Shown here piece after piece: positions 58,337 through 64,000 of a DNA stretch of 64,000 nucleotides (the first letter of the stretch is position 1; each line of letters starts with the position of its first letter). The DNA is taken from NCBI RefSeq assembly GCF_003696315.1, contig NZ_RFFN01000002.1, positions 124,001 to 188,000 on the forward strand, read 5' to 3'. The DNA comes from Pseudomonas songnenensis (GTDB lineage: Bacteria > Pseudomonadota > Gammaproteobacteria > Pseudomonadales > Pseudomonadaceae). The notes beneath the pieces were generated by a model, which searched no databases, was not told where the DNA came from, and was given only the letters and a program-made list of their open reading frames with translations. The translations under genes were made by a program, and so were the position numbers.

Positions 58337-59143
58337 TTATTGCGCCTGGGCGGTTGCAGGTTTGCCAAAAGTGTCTTCGAAGAAGCGCTGCATATCACGC
58401 CAGGAGCGTTCGTCCGCAGCTTTCTGATAGGCGACGTCGAGGCCGTTCTTCTGATGAGCGTCGGCGCCCGGATTGGTGAAACCGTGCTTGGCACCGGGCA
58501 GGCTGACGAACTGGTAGTCGGCACCGGCCTTGACCATCTCGACGTTCAACGCGGCGATGTCGTCGGTGCTGATCATGCTGTCCTCGCTGCCATGCTCGAC
58601 CAGCACGCGCGCCTTGACGCTGCCGGGAGCGGCGCGGGTTTCGGTGGCCAGCGCGCCGTGGAAGCTGACCACACCGTCCAGCGGTACGCCCTGGCGCGCC
58701 ATATCCAGCACGACCTTGCCGCCGAAGCAGTAGCCTACCGCGCCGAGTCTGGCGGTATCGGTCTGTGCCTGTTCCTTGAGCAGGTCGAGGCCGGCGTTGA
58801 AGCGACCCTTTGCGGCGTCCGCGTCCTTCAGGGCGGCTTGCATGAAGCTCATGGCATCTTTTGGATGCTCGGTGTTCTTGCCTTCGCCATACATGTCGAT
58901 GGCCAGAGCGCTGTAGCCCAGCTCGGCGAGGTCGCGAGCGCGCTGCTTGGCATAGTCGTTCAGGCCCCACCACTCGTGCACCACGATAATGCCCGGGCGT
59001 TTGCCTTCGATGGCGTCGTCGTAGGCGTAGTAGCCGATCATCTCGGTGCCGTCGGCAGCGGTGTAGGGGATTTCCTGCGTCTGAATCTCGGCATTCGCAG
59101 TGACACTGGCAGCCATGAGCAGGCCGAACAGGCAGTGGCGCAT
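58337..59143 (-). CDS. Dienelactone hydrolase family protein, exported
   Basis: 268 residues from ATG 59143, preceded by AAGGAGA. A signal peptide (MRHCLFGLLMAASVTANA) is cleaved near residue 18. The alpha/beta-hydrolase fold follows: PGIIVVHEWWGLNDYAKQRARDLAELGY, the nucleophile in GAVGYCFGGKVV (Cys, as in dienelactone hydrolases), acid in EHGSEDSM and histidine in GAKHGFT. A periplasmic esterase or lactonase; substrate unknown. Confidence 0.88.
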   Translation of the reverse strand: MRHCLFGLLMAASVTANAEIQTQEIPYTAADGTEMIGYYAYDDAIEGKRPGIIVVHEWWGLNDYAKQRARDLAELGYSALAIDMYGEGKNTEHPKDAMSFMQAALKDADAAKGRFNAGLDLLKEQAQTDTARLGAVGYCFGGKVVLDMARQGVPLDGVVSFHGALATETRAAPGSVKARVLVEHGSEDSMISTDDIAALNVEMVKAGADYQFVSLPGAKHGFTNPGADAHQKNGLDVAYQKAADERSWRDMQRFFEDTFGKPATAQAQ

Positions 59144-59277
59144 CGTGAGGTCTCCTTGACGGGGCAATACGGCGTGAGTAAGCGGAGGGAAAAGCATAGC
59201 GGGTTCTTCGACTGCCGGGGCGGGGCAGGGGTTCGCCGGGAGCCTGCGGACGGCTGGCTACGCACGTCGGCGGGAAA

Positions 59278-59305
59278 ATAAAAAGCCCCGCCAGGAGGCG
59301 GGGCT
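59278..59305 (-). terminator. liv operon terminator
   Basis: Nine-bp stem AGCCCCGCC/GGCGGGGCT with loop of four bases; on the minus strand it is followed by TTTTATTTT. Lies 22 bp after the livF stop. Confidence 0.93.
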
Positions 59306-59327
59306 CGGTGCAGACGCAGGACCTGGT

Positions 59328-60029
59328 TCAGCCTCCCAGATAAGCGTCACGGACCTTCGGATCGGTCAGCAGATCCTGACCGCTGCCCTGCATGACGATG
59401 TGACCGTTCTCCAGCACGTAGCCACGATCGGCCAGCTTGAGCGCCTGGTTGGCGTTCTGCTCGACCAGAAAGACCGTCACGCCATCCTCACGCAGCTGCT
59501 CGATGATCTCGAAGATCTGCTGGATGATGATCGGCGCCAGACCGAGCGACGGCTCGTCGAGCAGCAGCAGCTTGGGTTTGCTCATCAGTGCGCGCGCGAT
59601 GGCGAGCATCTGCTGCTCGCCGCCGGACATGGTGCCACCGCGTTGCTGGTAGCGCTCCTTGAGCCGCGGGAACAGGCCGAGCACCTTGTCCAGTTGCTCC
59701 TGGAAGTCCGTCTTGCCAGTAAAGAAACCGCCCATGGACAGGTTCTCTTCCACCGTCAGACGAGCAAAGATCCGCCGTCCTTCGGGCACCACGGCGATGG
59801 CCTTGCGCATGATGTCGCAGGTCTGCAGGCCGACCAGCTCTTCACCCTGGAAGCGAATGCTGCCGCTGGCCGCCTGCGGCGAGCCGCAGAGGGTCATCAG
59901 CAACGTCGATTTACCCGCACCGTTGGCGCCGATCAGGGTGACGATCTCGCCTTGTTCCACTTGCACGTTGATGTCATGCAAGGCCTGGATCTTGCCGTAG
60001 AAGGTCGAGACGTTTTCGAAAGTCAGCAT
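59328..60029 (-). CDS. livF: Branched-chain amino acid ABC ATPase LivF (BraG)
   Basis: Second ATPase of the high-affinity Leu/Ile/Val importer. 233 residues. Walker A GANGAGKSTLL (about 34-44), signature MSGGEQQMLAIARALM (about 135-150) and Walker B LLLLDEPSLGLAP are complete; the short EGRRIFARLTVEENLSMG segment is typical of LivF. Last gene of the operon. Confidence 0.96.
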   Translation of the reverse strand: MLTFENVSTFYGKIQALHDINVQVEQGEIVTLIGANGAGKSTLLMTLCGSPQAASGSIRFQGEELVGLQTCDIMRKAIAVVPEGRRIFARLTVEENLSMGGFFTGKTDFQEQLDKVLGLFPRLKERYQQRGGTMSGGEQQMLAIARALMSKPKLLLLDEPSLGLAPIIIQQIFEIIEQLREDGVTVFLVEQNANQALKLADRGYVLENGHIVMQGSGQDLLTDPKVRDAYLGG

Positions 60030-60031
60030 GC

Positions 60032-60799
60032 TTACGCCTCCCCCAGGTAGGCTTTGATCACGTCCGGATTGTTGCGCACCTGTTCGGGCGAACCATCGGC
60101 CAGCGGCGTGCCCTGGTTGATCACGTAGATGTGGTCGGAAATGCTCATGACCAGCTTCATGTCGTGTTCGATCAGCAGCACCGTGACCCCATGTTCGTCA
60201 CGCAGCATGGCGATCAGCGCCTTGAGATCCTCGGTTTCCTTAGGGTTGAGGCCCGCCGCCGGCTCGTCGAGCATGAGGATGCGCGGACGCGTCATCATGC
60301 AGCGGGCGATCTCCAGGCGGCGCTGCTGGCCGTAGGCGAGGGTTCCAGCCGGGCGGTTGGCCACATCGGTCAGATTCACCTGCTCCAGCCAGTGCGCAGC
60401 AAAGTCCATCGCCGCGCGCTCGCTCTTGCGAAACCCCGGGGTCTTCAGGAGACCGGCGAGGAAGTTGGTGTTCAGATGGCGATGCTGTGCCACCAGCAGG
60501 TTTTCCACCGCCGTCATGTCCTTGAACAGGCGGACATTCTGGAAGGTGCGTACCACGCCCTGGCGAGCGATCTTGTGGCCCGGCAGGCCATGGATCGGCG
60601 TACCGTCGAGGAGGATTTCTCCGGCGGTCGGCTGGTAGAAACCGGTCAGGCAGTTGAATACCGTGGTCTTGCCGGCGCCGTTGGGGCCGATCATCGAGAC
60701 CACTTGTTTGTCATGTACCGTCAGCCCCACCTCGTTGACGGCCAGCAGGCCGCCAAAGCGCATCATCAGGCCGCGTACTTCTAGAATCGGGCGGCTCAT
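60032..60799 (-). CDS. livG: Branched-chain amino acid ABC ATPase LivG (BraF)
   Basis: First ATPase of the importer. 255 residues. Walker [13 protein letters not shown] (about 36-47), signature [15 protein letters not shown] (about 149-163, the LivG variant of LSGGQ) and Walker [14 protein letters not shown]. The stop lies 2 bp before livF; the start overlaps the livM stop (ATGA). Confidence 0.96.
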   Translation of the reverse strand: MSRPILEVRGLMMRFGGLLAVNEVGLTVHDKQVVSMIGPNGAGKTTVFNCLTGFYQPTAGEILLDGTPIHGLPGHKIARQGVVRTFQNVRLFKDMTAVENLLVAQHRHLNTNFLAGLLKTPGFRKSERAAMDFAAHWLEQVNLTDVANRPAGTLAYGQQRRLEIARCMMTRPRILMLDEPAAGLNPKETEDLKALIAMLRDEHGVTVLLIEHDMKLVMSISDHIYVINQGTPLADGSPEQVRNNPDVIKAYLGEA

Positions 60800-62048
60800 T
60801 GCTTCAGCTCCAGGTGTGGGCGCTGCATCGGCAGCAGACCTTGCGGGCGCCAGATCATCATCAGCACCATCAGGGCGCCGAACATCAACATGCGGTATTC
60901 ACTGAACTCACGCATCAGCTCGGGCAGCAGGATCATCACGATTGCCGCCAGGATCACCCCAAGCTGCGAGCCCATGCCACCGAGCACCACGATGGCGAGG
61001 ATGATCGCCGACTCGATAAAGGTGAAGGATTCCGGCGATACCAGTCCCTGACGCGCGGCGAAGAAGCTGCCGGCGAAGCCGGCGAAGGTCGCGCCGAGGG
61101 TGAACGCGGAAAGCTTGATCACCGTCGGGTTCATGCCCAGCGCGCGGCAGGCGATCTCGTCTTCGCGCAGGGCTTCCCAGGCGCGGCCGATCGGCATGCG
61201 CAGCAGCCGGTTGATCACGAACAGGGTCAGCAGCACCAGCAGCAGGGCGATGAGGTAGAGGAAGATCACCTTGTTCACCGAGTTGTAGGCCACGCCGAAG
61301 TACTCGTGGAACGTCTGCATGCCTTCGGCGGCACGGCGGTCGAAGGACAGGCCGAACAGGGTCGGTTTGTCGATCCCGCTGATGCCGTTCGGGCCGCCGG
61401 TCACGCTGGTCATGTTGCGCAGCAGGATGCGAATGATCTCGCCGAACCCGAGGGTCACGATGGCCAGGTAATCACCGCGCAAGCGCAACACCGGGAAGCC
61501 CAGCAGGAAGCCGAACAGCGCCGCCATCGCGCCGGCAATGGGCAAGGCGGTCCAGAAACCCACACCGTAGTAGTGCGAGAGCAGTGCATAGGTGTAGGCA
61601 CCCACGGCGTAGAAGCCGACGTAGCCCAGGTCGAGCAGGCCGGCCAGACCGACCACGATGTTCAGGCCGAGGCCGAGCATCACGTAGATCAGGATCAGCG
61701 TGGCGATGTCCACGGCGCCACGCGAACCGTAGAACGGCCAGGCCAGCGCAACCAGTACCAGCGCCAGGATGATCCAGCGTTGGGTCGAGGGCAGCGTGAG
61801 GAAGTTGCCGGCGCCGGCAGGCACGGTTGGCAAGCTGGGGCTCGCGGCCCAGCCAGCGGCCAGGTGCGTGCGGAACAGCTGCCAGACGAACATGGCAACC
61901 GCGCAGGCGGCAATGATCCAGAAGGTACCGATATCGGCGCCATGCACTTCGACGCGGATGCCGACGGTGGTGAGCTTCAGGCCGAACACCGGCACCGCCA
62001 CGGCGATGACCAGCAGGGCGCTGAAGAAGGCTGTACGGAGATTGCCCC

Positions 62049-62052
<4 letters not shown>
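60796..62052 (-). CDS. livM: Branched-chain amino acid permease LivM (BraE)
   Basis: Inner-membrane permease, 418 residues. An N-terminal extension of two or three helices (about 1-110) precedes the conserved core: [31 protein letters not shown] (about 147-177) and the ATPase-contact EAA loop [22 protein letters not shown] (about 292-313). Start overlaps the livH stop by four bases. Confidence 0.95.
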
Positions 62053-62972
<920 letters not shown>

Positions 62973-63181
62973 CACTGCTCTCCCGAAGTCCCTGCAATTC
63001 CATTCCGCTCCGGCTGCGCTGCCCACTTCGAACACACCGCCCCTCCTGGCGCGGTGCCACTGCGGTACGGTGCCTTGCGGATCACACACGGCACCGGTTC
63101 GAGGCGGGCCTGCTGTTCAGACCGCTCGTCGGATTACAGGTACGGCAAGGCGGCCCGATGCTTGTGGCGGGGCCGCCTGCT
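62973..63181. other. livK-livH intergenic stretch
   Basis: About 210 bp between the livK terminator and livH. I see no gene. It contains scattered GC-rich inverted segments but no confident promoter. Confidence 0.5.
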
Positions 63182-63211
63182 AAAACAAAGCCCACAAGCG
63201 AGTGTGGGCTT
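63182..63211 (-). terminator. Terminator or attenuator after livK
   Basis: Nine-bp stem AAGCCCACA/TGTGGGCTT with a six-base loop, followed on the minus strand by TGTTTT. Lies 18 bp after the binding-protein stop and before livH. Confidence 0.88.
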
Positions 63212-63228
63212 CGTCAGGCTGATGGAAA

Positions 63229-64000
63229 TTACTTGGCTTCGGTCTTGGTGCCGTCCTGGTGCCATTCGTAGACGACAAAATTGAAGTCCTTCAGATCACC
63301 CTTCTCGTCGAACGAGAGCATGCCGGTCGGGGTGTCGAAGGTATTGCTGCGCAGCGCTTCGGCGACCTTGTCGGTGTCGGTGCTGCCAGCTTTTTCGATG
63401 CCTTCGGCGATGACCTGCACCGCAGCGTAGGCCGGGAACACGAACGGGCCGCTCGGGTCCTGTTTCTTGGCCTTGAAGCCGTCAACCAGTTCCTTGTTGC
63501 GCGGGTCCTGGTCGAAGGATTTCGGCAGCGTCACGTACATGCCTTCGGAGGCCGGGCCGGCGATGGCGGAGATTTCCGAGTTGCCGACGCCTTCCGGGCC
63601 CATGAAGCGCACGTTCAGGCCTTTTTCCTTGGACTGACGCAGCAGCAGGCCCAGTTCCGGGTGATAGCCGCCGTAGTAGACGAAGTCCACGCCTTCGCGC
63701 TTGAGTTTGGCGATCAGCGAGGAGAAGTCCTTGTCGCCGGCATTGATGCCTTCGAACAGGCCGACCTTGATGTTCTTGCCTTCCAGGGTCTGCTTGACCG
63801 CAGTGGCGATGCCTTCGCCGTACTGCTGCTTGTCATGGATGACAGCAACGTTCTTCGGTTTGACGTGGTCGGCGATGAAGTTGCCGGCAGTCGGGCCCTG
63901 CAGGCTGTCGAGGCCGATGGTGCGGAAGATCAGTTCATAACCGCGGGAGGTGATGTCCGGGCTGGTGGACGCCGCGGTGATCATCAGGATGCCTTCGTCC
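63229..64000 (-). CDS. livK: Branched-chain amino acid binding protein LivK/BraC (N-terminus outside window)
   Basis: Periplasmic binding protein for Leu, Ile, Val and Ala that delivers to LivHM. The frame is open through the window edge, so about the last 256 residues are seen. Typical parts are AASTSPDITSRGYELIFRTIGLDSLQGP, VAVIHDKQQYGEGIAT, GVDFVYYGGYHPELGLLLRQ and a C-terminal SFDEKGDLKDFNFVVYEW. Encoded first in the liv cluster and separated from livH by a hairpin. Confidence 0.95.
   Translation of the reverse strand, partial: DEGILMITAASTSPDITSRGYELIFRTIGLDSLQGPTAGNFIADHVKPKNVAVIHDKQQYGEGIATAVKQTLEGKNIKVGLFEGINAGDKDFSSLIAKLKREGVDFVYYGGYHPELGLLLRQSKEKGLNVRFMGPEGVGNSEISAIAGPASEGMYVTLPKSFDQDPRNKELVDGFKAKKQDPSGPFVFPAYAAVQVIAEGIEKAGSTDTDKVAEALRSNTFDTPTGMLSFDEKGDLKDFNFVVYEWHQDGTKTEAK

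Overview
The window is a GC-rich, densely packed housekeeping stretch of a gammaproteobacterium. Gene order and protein sequences point to the Pseudomonas group, most likely the Pseudomonas stutzeri (Stutzerimonas) branch. This rests on recognition of family and synteny (cysE-iscR-iscSUA-hscBA-fdx-iscX-ndk-rlmN-pilW-rodZ-ispG-hisS-yfgM-bamB-der; uvrB-gltX-tRNA Ala/Glu; argF plus an ABC ATPase), not on a database search. Two genes are cut by the window: secD at the left edge and the livK-type binding protein at the right edge.

Layout: 1-5.9 kb holds secD-secF, a glycine-zipper surface protein, suhB, trmJ and a short-form cysE. 6.0-11.6 kb is the iron-sulfur cluster operon iscR-iscS-iscU-iscA-hscB-hscA-fdx-iscX, with a recognisable IscR-type site over its promoter. 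11.7-20.9 kb runs ndk, rlmN, pilW, rodZ, ispG, hisS, yfgM, bamB, der on one strand. 21-30.2 kb is more accessory: a long-form serine acetyltransferase, a glutamine/methionine transaminase plus omega-amidase pair, an APC permease, a methyltransferase-fold protein with a signal peptide, two small membrane proteins (DUF2784, DUF2238), periplasmic endonuclease I, an EamA transporter and a zinc alcohol dehydrogenase. 30.3-35.3 kb holds a G-tract, leuA with an unusually structured leader, and a copper uptake cassette (DUF2946 protein plus OprC-type receptor), followed by a small element with perfect 19-bp inverted ends.

35.3-48.1 kb holds a mechanosensitive channel, an isochorismatase-type hydrolase, an M23 peptidase, xseA, a four-cysteine protein, guaB-guaA, a Tat-exported multicopper oxidase, tadA, argF coupled to an ABC ATPase, and a monothiol glutaredoxin. 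48.2-55.1 kb holds a VanZ-like protein, tRNA-Asn, an aromatic aminotransferase, uvrB, gltX and three tandem tRNA-Ala(GGC)/tRNA-Glu(TTC) pairs. 55.2-64 kb holds a thioesterase, a small secreted protein, dinB, a META-domain lipoprotein, a Cys-pair protein, a dienelactone hydrolase and the branched-chain amino acid transporter livFGMHK.

Functional threads: Fe-S biogenesis (isc operon, grxD) feeds Fe-S enzymes in the same window (rlmN, ispG). Cysteine synthesis (two cysE) supplies the sulfur used by IscS. Copper handling appears in two places (OprC cassette, multicopper oxidase). I did not find a phage, a CRISPR array, an insertion sequence with a transposase, a defence island, or any gene cluster I would call a new system. 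The best leads are the leuA leader, the small inverted-repeat element, the exported methyltransferase-fold protein and the orphan ABC ATPase coupled to argF.
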